Program-made: the position numbers and the translations under genes
Origin: Bacteroidota bacterium
Lineage (GTDB): Bacteria; Bacteroidota; Bacteroidia; AKYH767-A; 2013-40CM-41-45
Direction: 5' to 3'
DNA: 64,000 nt
NCBI GenBank assembly: GCA_016720655.1
Contig: JADKKE010000032.1
Coordinates: 1-64,000 of the forward strand
Notes under the pieces: generated by a model
The model's database searches: none
Told to the model about the DNA's origin: nothing
The model's input: the letters and a program-made list of their open reading frames with translations, nothing else
Shown here: positions 20,432 through 29,543 of the stretch, one piece after another
Layout of the letters: the number at the start of each line of letters is the position of its first letter
How positions within the stretch are numbered: the first letter of the stretch is position 1

Positions 20432-20435
20432 AAAT

Positions 20436-20541
20436 AGTGAATAGTGAATAGTGAATGGTAAATGGTAAAGAGTATATGCTATTTTATTTCCACGCTAATT
20501 CATTTTAATAACTCAATTACTCAATAACTTAATAACTCAAA
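20436..20541. repeat. GTGAATA heptamer and AATAACTC octamer arrays inside the SUF operon
   Basis: GTGAATA, GTGAATA, GTGAATG, GTAAATG at 20,436-20,469, and AATAACTC, AATTACTC, AATAACTT, AATAACTC at 20,507-20,541. They fill most of the gap between the A-type carrier and sufB; the first array starts within 5 nt of the stop codon. Confidence 0.8.
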
Positions 20542-20557
20542 AGCAAATTCCCTCCGA

Positions 20558-22003
20558 ATGACCGAGGATCAAAAAATAATTACCGAAGTAACTGAAAGCG
20601 ATTACAAGTGGGGATTTATTTCGGACATTGAATCAGATCAGGCACCAAAAGGTTTGAATGAGGAAGTCATACGATTTATCTCACTTAAAAAAAATGAGCC
20701 GGCGTGGATGTTGGAATGGAGGCTGAAAGCATACCGTCATTGGTTGACGATGACTGAACCTGTTTGGCCAAATGTGCATTACCCAAAAATTGATTTCAAC
20801 GACATCATCTATTATTCTGCCCCGAAGAAAAAACCAAGTTTGAATAGTCTGGACGAACTGGATCCGGAAATTAAAGCCACTTTCGACAAGCTTGGAATTT
20901 CTCTCGAAGAACAAAAACGTTTGTCCGGAGTTGCTGTTGATGCAGTCATAGATAGTGTTTCAGTTAAAACTACTTTTCGTGAATCCTTAGGCGAACTAGG
21001 AGTCATCTTTTGTTCTTTCAGTGAAGCTGTCCACGATCATCCGGAATTAATCAAGCAATACCTCGGTTCCGTAGTTCCGTATACTGATAATTATTACGCT
21101 GCTTTGAACTCGGCAGTTTTTAGTGACGGTTCATTTTGTTACATTCCAAAAAGCGTTCGTTGTCCGATGGAATTATCAACGTATTTCAGAATCAATTCTG
21201 CAGGGACAGGACAATTTGAAAGAACATTAATCATCGCCGAAGAAGGTGCATTTGTCAGTTATCTCGAAGGTTGCACAGCACCTATGCGCGATGAAAACCA
21301 GTTGCATGCTGCGGTCGTGGAAATTTATTCGCACAAAGATGCACAGGTAAAATATTCTACTGTACAAAACTGGTATCCCGGCGATAAAGAAGGCAAAGGT
21401 GGCATTTACAATTTTGTTACCAAGCGTGGTTTGTGTGCCGGAACGCATGCGAAAATTTCCTGGACACAGGTGGAAACAGGCTCTGCAATCACCTGGAAAT
21501 ATCCGAGCGTAATTTTAAAAGGAGATTATTCTATCGGTGAATTTTATAGTGTTGCTGTGACTAACAATTATCAGCAGGCCGATACAGGTACCAAGATGAT
21601 TCACCTCGGCAAGAACACAAAAAGCACAATTATTTCCAAAGGAATTTCCGGAGGGAAAAGTCAGAATAGTTACCGCGGACTAGTACGCATCAACAGGAAA
21701 GCAGAGAATGCACGTAATTTTTCTCAATGCGATTCCTTGTTGCTTGGTGATAAATGTGGAGCTCATACATTTCCATACCTGGAGGTGAGTAACAAGACTG
21801 CGATAGTCGAACACGAAGCAACGACTTCTAAAGTTGGAGAAGACCAGATATTTTATTGCAACCAGCGTGGAATTTCTACGGAGGATGCAGTAGGATTAAT
21901 TGTAAATGGATATTGTAAAGAAGTATTTAATCAATTGCCGATGGAGTTCGCGGTAGAAGCACAAAAACTTCTTGCGATATCTCTGGAAGGAAGTGTAGGT
22001 TAA
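20558..22003 (+). CDS. sufB: Fe-S cluster assembly scaffold SufB
   Basis: A 481-residue SufB with FSEAVHDHPELIKQYLG, YIPKSVRCPMELSTYFRIN, VSYLEGCTAPM (conserved cysteine), FVTKRG and the C-terminal block KVGEDQIFYCNQRGISTEDAVGLIVNGYCKEV. SufB forms the SufBC2D scaffold on which new clusters are built from sulfur supplied by SufS-SufE. Length is normal for the family. It starts the tightly packed part of the operon: sufC begins 31 nt after its stop. Confidence 0.97.
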   Translation: MTEDQKIITEVTESDYKWGFISDIESDQAPKGLNEEVIRFISLKKNEPAWMLEWRLKAYRHWLTMTEPVWPNVHYPKIDFNDIIYYSAPKKKPSLNSLDELDPEIKATFDKLGISLEEQKRLSGVAVDAVIDSVSVKTTFRESLGELGVIFCSFSEAVHDHPELIKQYLGSVVPYTDNYYAALNSAVFSDGSFCYIPKSVRCPMELSTYFRINSAGTGQFERTLIIAEEGAFVSYLEGCTAPMRDENQLHAAVVEIYSHKDAQVKYSTVQNWYPGDKEGKGGIYNFVTKRGLCAGTHAKISWTQVETGSAITWKYPSVILKGDYSIGEFYSVAVTNNYQQADTGTKMIHLGKNTKSTIISKGISGGKSQNSYRGLVRINRKAENARNFSQCDSLLLGDKCGAHTFPYLEVSNKTAIVEHEATTSKVGEDQIFYCNQRGISTEDAVGLIVNGYCKEVFNQLPMEFAVEAQKLLAISLEGSVG

Positions 22004-22034
22004 GCAGCCTTTGCGCAATGCAGAAAAAAAGAAA

Positions 22035-22793
22035 ATGTTAGAAATAAAAAATTTACAGGCGAAAGTAGAGGAGAAGCAAATTCTCAATGGAATAAACCTG
22101 ACAGTAAATCCGGGTGAAGTGCATGCGATTATGGGCCCGAACGGTTCCGGTAAAAGCACACTTGCTTCGGTCCTCGCAGGACGCGATGAATACGAGGTCA
22201 CCGGTGGCGAAGTCGTTTTCCGTGGAGAAAATCTATTGGAAATGTCTCCCGAAGATCGTGCCCGCAAAGGACTCTTTCTTGCCTTCCAATATCCGGTAGA
22301 AATTCCGGGTGTTACGAATGCGAATTTCCTGAAGACTGCATTGAATGAAATCCGGAAAGCAAACGGGCAAACTCCCATGGATTCCAAGGAGTTTCTTCAG
22401 ATCATGAAAGAAAAGATGAAGCTCGTGGAAATGGATAAGGCGATGACCCAACGTTCTGTGAACGAAGGCTTCAGTGGCGGTGAAAAAAAACGCAATGAAG
22501 TTTTTCAAATGGCAATGCTGGAGCCAATGCTTGCCGTTTTAGACGAAACTGATTCCGGATTGGACATTGATGCGCTTAGAATTGTTGCCAATGGAGTAAA
22601 TGCATTACGTAACCAAGAACGCTCATTCATTGTGATAACGCATTACCAACGTTTACTTGATTATATCGTACCGGATTTTGTACATGTATTGTACAAAGGA
22701 CGAATTGTGAAATCGGGCACGAAAGAGCTTGCGATGGAATTGGAAGCGAAAGGTTATGATTGGATTAAAGAAGAAGTGGGTATTCACATTTAA
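22035..22793 (+). CDS. sufC: Fe-S cluster assembly ATPase SufC
   Basis: A 252-residue ABC ATPase when started at the ATG at 22,035 (MLEIKNLQAKVEEKQILNGI). Walker A is GPNGSGKST, the signature is FSGGEKKRNE, and Walker B is LAVLDETDSGLD, all in the SufC-specific form (DETDSGLD). It drives conformational change in the SufBCD complex with ATP. An upstream extension to 22,011 has no support from the family. Two nt separate it from the sufD reading frame. Confidence 0.96.
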   Translation: MLEIKNLQAKVEEKQILNGINLTVNPGEVHAIMGPNGSGKSTLASVLAGRDEYEVTGGEVVFRGENLLEMSPEDRARKGLFLAFQYPVEIPGVTNANFLKTALNEIRKANGQTPMDSKEFLQIMKEKMKLVEMDKAMTQRSVNEGFSGGEKKRNEVFQMAMLEPMLAVLDETDSGLDIDALRIVANGVNALRNQERSFIVITHYQRLLDYIVPDFVHVLYKGRIVKSGTKELAMELEAKGYDWIKEEVGIHI

Positions 22794-22810
22794 GTTTGAA
22801 TTTTGAGACA

Positions 22811-24124
22811 ATGAATCCTGCTTATCAACATACAGACAAAGAAAAATTTCTTAATTCATACGGAGCGTTTGCTTCCCGGCATGAATTGATGGATTCTCCT
22901 TTGAATACTTTGGCAATCCGCAAGTTTGAAGAGCTGGGTTTTCCTACAACAAAACACGAGGAATGGAAATACACAAATGTGTCTCCTATTCTAAAAAATA
23001 GATTTGCACTTTCTACAGGAAAATCTCGTTTAAAACGGGAAGACATCCTTCCTTTTTTACTCACAGGGAAAGATTCAATTCTCCTTGTTTTTGAAAACGG
23101 TTTTCTAAACAGGGAACTTTCATTAATTGAAAATCTACCTCAGGGAGTGATTATTGATTCTCTTGCCAGTTCACGCAATCACGATGTTGTAAAACAGCAT
23201 CTCGGAAAGTATGCTCCGATGAAACAGGAGAGTTTTGTAGCCTTGAATACTGCTTTTATTTTCGATGGAGCGTTTATTTATTTGCCTGTAAATGCTGTTG
23301 TAGAACGACCAATACATCTTTTGTACGTCAATGATTCCCGGGAAGAAGCCACTGTTGTGTATCCCCGAAATCTTATTGTAGCGAAAAAAAATAATTCCCT
23401 CAAGATTGCCTGCACGTATCACACTATAGGAAATATTAATTCTGCTTTTACAAATAGTGTTTCTGAAATTGTAACCGGAGCGAATGCGAATGTGGAATTT
23501 GTGAAAGTTCAGACTGAAAATGATAATACGTATCATATTAGTCACACGGAAGTAATGCAGGAGCGTGATTCGGTTTTCAATATCAGTACCATTACGCTGG
23601 GAGGAAACATAGTGCGCAACAATCTGCACATTGTATTGAACGACGTCAATTGCACTTCTCATTTGTACGGATTATACATTACTGATGGCAACGAGTTGGT
23701 AGACAATCACACGCTGGTTGATCATGCAAAACCGAATTGCGAAAGCAATGAACTTTATAAAGGTGTTCTCGGCGGTAAATCGAGTGGTGTGTTTAACGGA
23801 AAGGTATTTGTGAGACCAGATGCACAAAAAACAAATGCCTATCAATCGAATAAGAATATTCTGTTGAGTGACGAAGCAACGATGAATACCAAACCACAGC
23901 TGGAGATTTTTGCTGATGATGTAAAGTGTTCGCATGGAGCGACTACCGGACAGCTTGATTCGGAAGCACTTTTTTATCTTCGTTCCAGAGGAATTGGCGA
24001 GAAGGAAGCGAAAGCTTTTCTGAATATTGCTTTTGCCGCTGACGTGATTAAAAATATTTCCCTTGAACCTTTGCGTGATCGTTTGATGCCATTGATTGAA
24101 AGGAAATTAAAGCAAGGAGATTAA
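22811..24124 (+). CDS. sufD: Fe-S cluster assembly protein SufD
   Basis: A 437-residue SufD when started at ATG 22,811 (MNPAYQHTDKEKFLNSYGAF). Family blocks seen: EEWKYTNVSPI, AFIFDGAFIYLP, SHTEVMQERDS, LVDNHTLVDHAKPNCESNELYKGVLGGKSSGVFNGKVFVRPDAQKTNAYQ (read with breaks in between), and DDVKCSHGATTGQLDSEALFYLRSRGI. The conserved histidine of SHGATTG is present. It is the structural partner of SufB. The stop overlaps almost directly with sufS (3 nt gap). Confidence 0.96.
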   Translation: MNPAYQHTDKEKFLNSYGAFASRHELMDSPLNTLAIRKFEELGFPTTKHEEWKYTNVSPILKNRFALSTGKSRLKREDILPFLLTGKDSILLVFENGFLNRELSLIENLPQGVIIDSLASSRNHDVVKQHLGKYAPMKQESFVALNTAFIFDGAFIYLPVNAVVERPIHLLYVNDSREEATVVYPRNLIVAKKNNSLKIACTYHTIGNINSAFTNSVSEIVTGANANVEFVKVQTENDNTYHISHTEVMQERDSVFNISTITLGGNIVRNNLHIVLNDVNCTSHLYGLYITDGNELVDNHTLVDHAKPNCESNELYKGVLGGKSSGVFNGKVFVRPDAQKTNAYQSNKNILLSDEATMNTKPQLEIFADDVKCSHGATTGQLDSEALFYLRSRGIGEKEAKAFLNIAFAADVIKNISLEPLRDRLMPLIERKLKQGD

Positions 24125-24127
24125 GCC

Positions 24128-25385
24128 ATGAAACCAAGTCCGGCATTTGCAGTTCCGAAGCATCAGGTTTTTGATGTGCTCGAATTGCGCAAGGATTTTC
24201 CTGTACTCCTTCAGAAAGCGCACGGGAAACCCTTGATATATTTTGACAATGCAGCGACATCACAAAAACCACAGGCAGTAATTCATGCCTTGACTGAATA
24301 TTATTCTGCTTACAATGCGAATATTCACCGCGGTGTTCATTTCCTCAGTCAGAAAGCGTCTCAGGCTTTCGATGATGTGAGAGGGAAGGTTGCGAAATTT
24401 ATTCATGCTGCGACAGAAAAGGAAATAATCTTTGTACGGGGAACGACTGAGGGAATCAATCTTGTTGCAGCAACTTTCGGAAGAATGAATGTGAAGGAAG
24501 GGGACGAAATAGTTGTTTCCGCAATGGAGCACCATAGCAATATTGTTCCCTGGCAAATACTCTGTGAAGAGAAAAAAGCAATTCTGAAAGTCATTCCGAT
24601 GGATGATGATGGAGTCTTGGATATAAATGCCTATGCTTCTCTTTTGAATTCCAAAACGAAACTTGTTTCCATTGTTCATACTTCAAATTCATTGGGCACA
24701 ATTAACCCTGTGAAAGAAATTATCAATCTTGCTCATCAAAAAGGAATTCCGGTGATGATTGATGCGGCACAGGCTATTGTCCATGAGCCAATTGATGTAC
24801 ATGATCTGGATTGCGATTTTCTTGCCTTCTCCGGACATAAAATGTTAGGCCCAACAGGGATTGGTGTATTGTATGGAAAGTTGCAACATCTGGAATCAAT
24901 GCCTCCCTACCAAGGTGGAGGAGAAATGATTCACAGTGTTAGTTTTAAGCAGACAACATACAATGAAGTTCCTTATAAGTTTGAAGCAGGAACACCAAAT
25001 ATAGCAGATGTGATCGCTCTTGGCACAGCGATCGATTATCTGAATTCATTAGACCGCCACGCTGCCTTAAATCATGAACTTGGTTTAATGGAATATGCCT
25101 CACTGAAATTAAGTGAACTTGAAGGTGTAAAATTAATCGGCACTGCTCCTGAAAAAGCAAGCGTTGTTTCATTTGTGATAATTGGACTAAATGCATTGGA
25201 TGTTGGCATGTACCTGGATACAATGGGTGTTGCTGTGCGAACCGGACATCATTGTACAGAACCGGTGATGGATAGATTCGGAATTCCCGGAACAATTCGT
25301 GCATCCTTCATGTTTTACAATACGTATGCTGAAGTTGATGTATTGATTGCAGGGTGTGAAAAAAGCTATTGCTTTATTAAAATGA
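24128..25385 (+). CDS. sufS: Cysteine desulfurase SufS (frameshifted near its end)
   Basis: SufS family, PLP-dependent, about 419 residues. It shows IYFDNAATSQKP near the start, MEHHSNIVPW, VMIDAAQAIVHEPID, the PLP lysine in FSGHKMLGPTGIG, and the persulfide cysteine in RTGHHCTEP. It removes sulfur from cysteine as a persulfide for SufE. In the given sequence the frame runs on into SufE, but at the GGG at 25,352-25,354 one base too many explains this: without it the protein ends VKKAIALLK with TGA at 25,383-25,385, a normal SufS end overlapping the SufE ATG (ATGA). So the two genes are probably separate. Confidence 0.93.
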
Positions 25386-25816
25386 AAACCGTGACGATTC
25401 CGGAAATAGAAAATGAAATCATTGGAGAGTTTGAACTCTTTGATGAATGGACGGAAAAATACGAATACATTATTGAGCTCGGACAGAAACTTCCTGTGCT
25501 GGATGAGAAATATAAAATTGAAGAAAATAAAATAAAAGGTTGTCAGAGCTCTGTCTGGCTGCATTCTGAGGTGAGAGAAGGGAAAATATATTTCGAAGCA
25601 GATAGTGATTCAACTTTTGTAAAAGGAGAAATAGCATTGTTGATTCGTGTACTATCCGGACAAAAACCGCAGGACATCCTTGACGCACAATTGGGCTTCA
25701 TCGATGCGATTGGATTTCGTCAGCACCTTGCCATGACACGGGCTAATGGACTGGCTTCAATGATTAAACAAATGAAATTATACGCACTGGCACATCAAAG
25801 TCAGCAAACAGCATGA
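25382..25816 (+). CDS. sufE: Sulfur acceptor protein SufE
   Basis: Starting at ATG 25,382 (MKTVTIPEIENEIIGEFELF) gives a 144-residue SufE. The sulfur-accepting cysteine is in KIKGCQSSVWLHSE, and GLIDAIG-like FIDAIGFRQHL is near the end. It takes persulfide sulfur from SufS and passes it to SufB. In the raw frame it looks like a C-terminal domain of SufS, but this comes from one extra base at about 25,353. Its own stop overlaps the next gene by ATGA, the same coupling as at its start. Confidence 0.92.
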   Translation: MKTVTIPEIENEIIGEFELFDEWTEKYEYIIELGQKLPVLDEKYKIEENKIKGCQSSVWLHSEVREGKIYFEADSDSTFVKGEIALLIRVLSGQKPQDILDAQLGFIDAIGFRQHLAMTRANGLASMIKQMKLYALAHQSQQTA

Positions 25817-26160
25817 CAGAAGAAACGAAACCCAACGGACAGGAAGCGGAATATGTACGACCTTTGCGTGATCGTGTGATAGAGGTATTGAAGACCTGTT
25901 ATGATCCGGAAATTCCTGTAGATATTTATGAATTGGGTTTGATCTACGAAGTTCGTGTGGAACCGGGAAATGATATTTACATCAAAATGACATTGACCTC
26001 TCCGGCATGTCCGGTCGCGGAAACGCTTCCACCGGATGTAGAACAAAAAGTGAGAAATATTCCGGATGTCAATAATGCCAAAGTTGAAATCACTTTTGAT
26101 CCTCCGTGGGAAAAAGACATGATGAGCGAAGAAGCACGATTGGAGTTGGGTATGTGGTGA
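25813..26160 (+). CDS. DUF59/MIP18 family Fe-S maturation protein (SufT-like)
   Basis: A 115-residue protein with the DUF59 core: VIEVLKTCYDPEIPVDIYELGLIY, MTLTSPACPVAETLP with the conserved cysteine, and VEITFDPPWEKDMMSEEARLELG. Members help to mature Fe-S proteins (SufT, PaaD, MIP18). It closes the translationally coupled run sufS-sufE-DUF59; its ATG overlaps the sufE stop. Confidence 0.93.
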   Translation: MTEETKPNGQEAEYVRPLRDRVIEVLKTCYDPEIPVDIYELGLIYEVRVEPGNDIYIKMTLTSPACPVAETLPPDVEQKVRNIPDVNNAKVEITFDPPWEKDMMSEEARLELGMW

Positions 26161-26202
26161 GTGGATTTGTCTCAATGCCATAATGAATCGCAGATAGAAA
26201 TT

Positions 26203-26712
26203 ATGAGTGAAATAGTAAATAAGGTTTCTGAAAGTGGACTGGTTACGATTGACCTGGAAGAACTCTATATACCCGGGGAGAGGGTGCTTTTCGATATTAA
26301 ACCATGGCTTTTTGAAGAATTGATTTTAAAGGAAAAAGATTTCAGGGAACACATAAAAAATCATCCCTGGGAGAACTACAAGGATAAATTTGTTGCCTTG
26401 ACTTGTACCGCGGATGCTATTGTTCCAACCTGGGCATTCATGTTGATTGTTTCCCGACTTTCTCCATTTGCGAAGAAGGTTGTTTTTGGTGATTTGCAAA
26501 AACTGGAAGAAGAGCTTTTTCATGATCAGCTATTAACGTTGAAATCAGCTGACTTCGTGGACCAACGAATTGTCATCAAAGGCTGTTCCAAGCGTGAGGT
26601 TCCTGTTTCAACGTTTGTGGCTCTTACTGCTTTTCTCAGGCCTTTGGTAAAGAGTATCATGTATGGTGAGCCCTGCAGTACGGTACCTGTTTACAAAAGG
26701 AAAGACAACTGA
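26203..26712 (+). CDS. DUF2480 family protein
   Basis: Start chosen at ATG 26,203 (MSEIVNKVSESGLVTIDLEELY) because this is the usual family start; an in-frame GTG at 26,161 directly after the DUF59 stop would add 14 residues. About 169 residues, with KPWLFEELILKEKDFREHIK, VALTCTADAIVPTWAFMLI and IKGCSKREVPVSTFVALTAFLRP. The family occurs nearly only in Bacteroidota and commonly sits at the end of the suf operon; the biochemical role is unknown. Same strand and 42 nt after the DUF59 gene. Confidence 0.9.
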   Translation: MSEIVNKVSESGLVTIDLEELYIPGERVLFDIKPWLFEELILKEKDFREHIKNHPWENYKDKFVALTCTADAIVPTWAFMLIVSRLSPFAKKVVFGDLQKLEEELFHDQLLTLKSADFVDQRIVIKGCSKREVPVSTFVALTAFLRPLVKSIMYGEPCSTVPVYKRKDN

Positions 26713-26759
26713 CCCAAACCCGTTTGGTCAGAATTTTCCATTCCGTACATTTACCCTCT

Positions 26760-27992
26760 ATGGAACTACTCAACGGACGCTATACTCTTGATGGTATGGA
26801 CCTCTTGAATCTTGCAAGTGAATTCGGTTCACCGCTGTACGTCTATGATACTGCTACTATCGAACGGCAATATCGCCGTGTTGAAAAAGCATTTCAGGGA
26901 GTGAATCTGAAACTTAAATATGCTTGTAAGGCAAATTCGAATCAGGCAATTTTAAAATTCCTTAATAAACTGGGCGCAGGGCTTGATGCAGTTTCGATCG
27001 AAGAAGCAGAGCTTGGATTAAAGGCAGGTTTTTCTGCTTCCGAAATTTTATTCACACCGAATGGAGTTTCTTTTGAAGAAATAAAAAAAGGTGTTGAACT
27101 CGGACTGGTGATTAATATTGACAACATTTCAATCCTGGAACAATTCGGAAATGAATACGGCGGAACAGTTCCTTGTTGCATTCGATTGAATCCGCATATT
27201 GCGGCAGGAGGGAATCAACATATCCAAACAGGACATATTGATTCTAAGTTTGGAATCTCTGTTCACCAGGTACGTCACATTGAACGTGTAGTGAAATCGT
27301 GTTCGATACGTGTGGAGGGTTTGCACATTCACACAGGTTCCGAAATTCTGGACTCATCGGTTTTTCTCAGGGCAGCAGAACTTATGTTCGACGCAGCACA
27401 GCAATTTCCGGATTTGAAATTTATTGACTTCGGCAGTGGTTTTAAAGTGGCTTACAAAGAAGGCGATGTAACTACTGATATCGAAGAATTGGGAAATGAA
27501 CTCACGGAAAGATTCAATTCATTTTGCAAACAATACGGCAGAGAATTGGAACTCTGGTTTGAGCCCGGAAAATTTTTAGTGAGCGAAGCCGGTGTTCTCC
27601 TTGTACATGTGAATATTATCAAGCAAACAATGGCTACTGTTTTTGTAGGTGTTGATTCCGGACAAAATCATTTGATCCGCCCGATGTTTTACGATGCGTA
27701 CCATGAAATTGTGAACATAACGAACCCTACCGGCAAACAACGAATTTATACTGTTGTCGGATATATATGTGAAACAGACACATTTGGTTGGGACAGGAAA
27801 TTAAACGAAGTGAGGGAGGGTGATGTGCTTGCTATCAAAAATGCTGGAGCATATGGTTTCTCTATGAGCAATAATTACAATTCACGACTTCGTCCTGCAG
27901 AGGTGTTGATCCATGATGGCCGGGCACTTTTAATTCGCAAGAGAGAAAGCCTCGAAGATCTTCTCCGCAATCAAGTGAATATAGATATTTGA
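26760..27992 (+). CDS. lysA: Diaminopimelate decarboxylase
   Basis: A 410-residue fold-III PLP enzyme from ATG 26,760 (MELLNGRYTLDGMDLLNLAS). The PLP lysine is in LKYACKANSNQ (residue 57), with RLNPHIAAGGNQHIQTGH, GLHIHTGSE, DFGSGFKV, EPGKFLVSEAG and VGYICETDTFGWDR (active-site cysteine). It converts meso-diaminopimelate to lysine. An upstream extension to 26,724 is possible but not supported. It is 47 nt after DUF2480, same strand, and may be co-transcribed with the suf genes. Confidence 0.93.
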   Translation: MELLNGRYTLDGMDLLNLASEFGSPLYVYDTATIERQYRRVEKAFQGVNLKLKYACKANSNQAILKFLNKLGAGLDAVSIEEAELGLKAGFSASEILFTPNGVSFEEIKKGVELGLVINIDNISILEQFGNEYGGTVPCCIRLNPHIAAGGNQHIQTGHIDSKFGISVHQVRHIERVVKSCSIRVEGLHIHTGSEILDSSVFLRAAELMFDAAQQFPDLKFIDFGSGFKVAYKEGDVTTDIEELGNELTERFNSFCKQYGRELELWFEPGKFLVSEAGVLLVHVNIIKQTMATVFVGVDSGQNHLIRPMFYDAYHEIVNITNPTGKQRIYTVVGYICETDTFGWDRKLNEVREGDVLAIKNAGAYGFSMSNNYNSRLRPAEVLIHDGRALLIRKRESLEDLLRNQVNIDI

Positions 27993-28089
27993 TAATCAAA
28001 AGATTCTGCCAATATTGAGGAGAAGATAAAAGATCTTAATATCTTCCTGATTGAATGCGAATGCTTAATTTTGACAACGTTTTTACATT

Positions 28090-29468
28090 ATGTCACTTCA
28101 ATCAGATCAGTTTTTATTTGATGCAGAATCAAGGGTGTTTGACAAAGAACACCGACGCAAACTTGCATTCAATATTTCTCAATATGACAAGAAAGTTGTA
28201 GAGGGAAAACATCAGTTTGCTGAATTCGATATTGCCCGCCAGCGAGCAGCCACTTTGAAGTGGAGAGTCACTGAAAATCTTGATAAATATCTTATTGAAT
28301 TTGAAGCAAACTTTATCCGGCGTGGAGGGAAAGTGATCTGGGCGAAGGATGGCGAAGAAGCTATGACTGAAGTGATCCGGATCATGAAAAATGCGAATGC
28401 GAAGACCGTCGTGAAGTCAAAATCAATGACTACTGAAGAAATTCATGTGAATGCTGCTTTGGAAAAAGAAGGTATTGAATCGGTGGAAACAGATTTGGGA
28501 GAGTTCATCGTTCAATTGCGCAATGAACATCCTTATCACATTGTAACTCCGGCGATGCATTTGTCCAAAGAAGATGTCGCAAAAACCTTTAATGAGAAAT
28601 TTAATCTTCCGATCAAAAAGTACTCCAAAGGAAATTACAGCATTTGTACGGGAACGACTTCGTGTAAAAATACCAGCACGCTGATGTCGGAATTACCGGT
28701 GCAAATTTTTTAATTGCAGATACGGGTGGAGTGGCAGTCACAGAAAACGAAGGGAATGCATTGATGTCAATTGCTTTTCCGAAAATCCATATTGCGATTG
28801 CCGGGATAGAAAAAATAATTCCATCGCTCACGGACCTTGATCTTTTTTGGCCATTGCTTGCAACGCATGGAACAGGACAGAACATTACGGTTTACAATTC
28901 CATCATGACAGGCCCGCGGCAGCAGGATGAAACCGATGGGCCGGAAGAGATGTATGTGATCCTTCTAGACAATGGCCGTACAAATTTGCTTGCACAACAA
29001 GAGCAAAGACAAGCACTTTCCTGCATTCGTTGCGGAGCTTGTCTCAATGGTTGCCCGATTTACAAAGGTGTAGGCGGACATGCATACGGAAGTACTTATA
29101 GTGGACCGATCGGATCTGTTATCACTCCGCATTACGATGGGATGAAAGAATTCAAACATTTGAGTTATGCATCTTCATTGTGTGGAAAATGTACGGATGT
29201 TTGTCCTGTCCGTATCGAATTGCACAAACTTTTACTCTACAACAGACGTGATGCGGTTGATCAGGATTTGAATCCCGGAACAGAGAGATGGATTTTTTCT
29301 TTCTGGAAAAAAGCGATGCTCAACCGAACATTGTTGAATATGGGAGGATCCCGATTGAAAAATTTTGTGCTAAAGAATTTTTTCAGGAAAGCCTGGGGCG
29401 GAAGAAGGGAACTTCCAAAGATGGCTCCAAAATCTTTTAATGAAATGTGGAAGGAAAGCAAAAGATAA
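28090..29468 (+). CDS. lutB: Lactate utilization iron-sulfur protein LutB (two frameshifts)
   Basis: About 460 residues. The N-terminal LUD domain reads KLAFNISQYDKKVVEGKHQF up to LPIKKYSKG, the middle has FLIADTGGVAVTENEGNALM, and two cluster motifs follow: SCIRCGACLNGCPIYK and SSLCGKCTDVCPVRIELHKLL. LutB works with LutA and LutC in L-lactate oxidation. The frame breaks twice: one A too many in GGAAATTAC (about 28,631) and one in GTAAAAATACC (about 28,672). Removing both restores AFVRERLRVKYQHADVGITGANF-like continuity. No lutA or lutC lies next to it. A possible minus-7 box TAATTTTG lies at 28,066-28,073. Confidence 0.88.
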
Positions 29469-29485
29469 ATTTGATACAACAAAAT

Positions 29486-29521
29486 AAAAGGGCGCTAAGA
29501 TTAATTTCTTAGCGCCCTTTT
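29486..29521. terminator. Strong bidirectional intrinsic terminator
   Basis: AAAAGGGCGCTAAGA (29,486-29,500), loop TTAATT, then the perfect complement TCTTAGCGCCCTTTT to 29,521. It lies between lutB (plus) and the end of the SprB-like gene (minus) and serves both convergent genes. Confidence 0.9.
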
Positions 29522-29543
29522 ATTTTATTTAAAATGAATTCCC

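Noticed and set aside
24128..25816. Novel SufS-SufE fusion enzyme
   Set aside because: The other frame restores the exact normal SufS end and an ATGA overlap with SufE; one surplus G explains the fusion.
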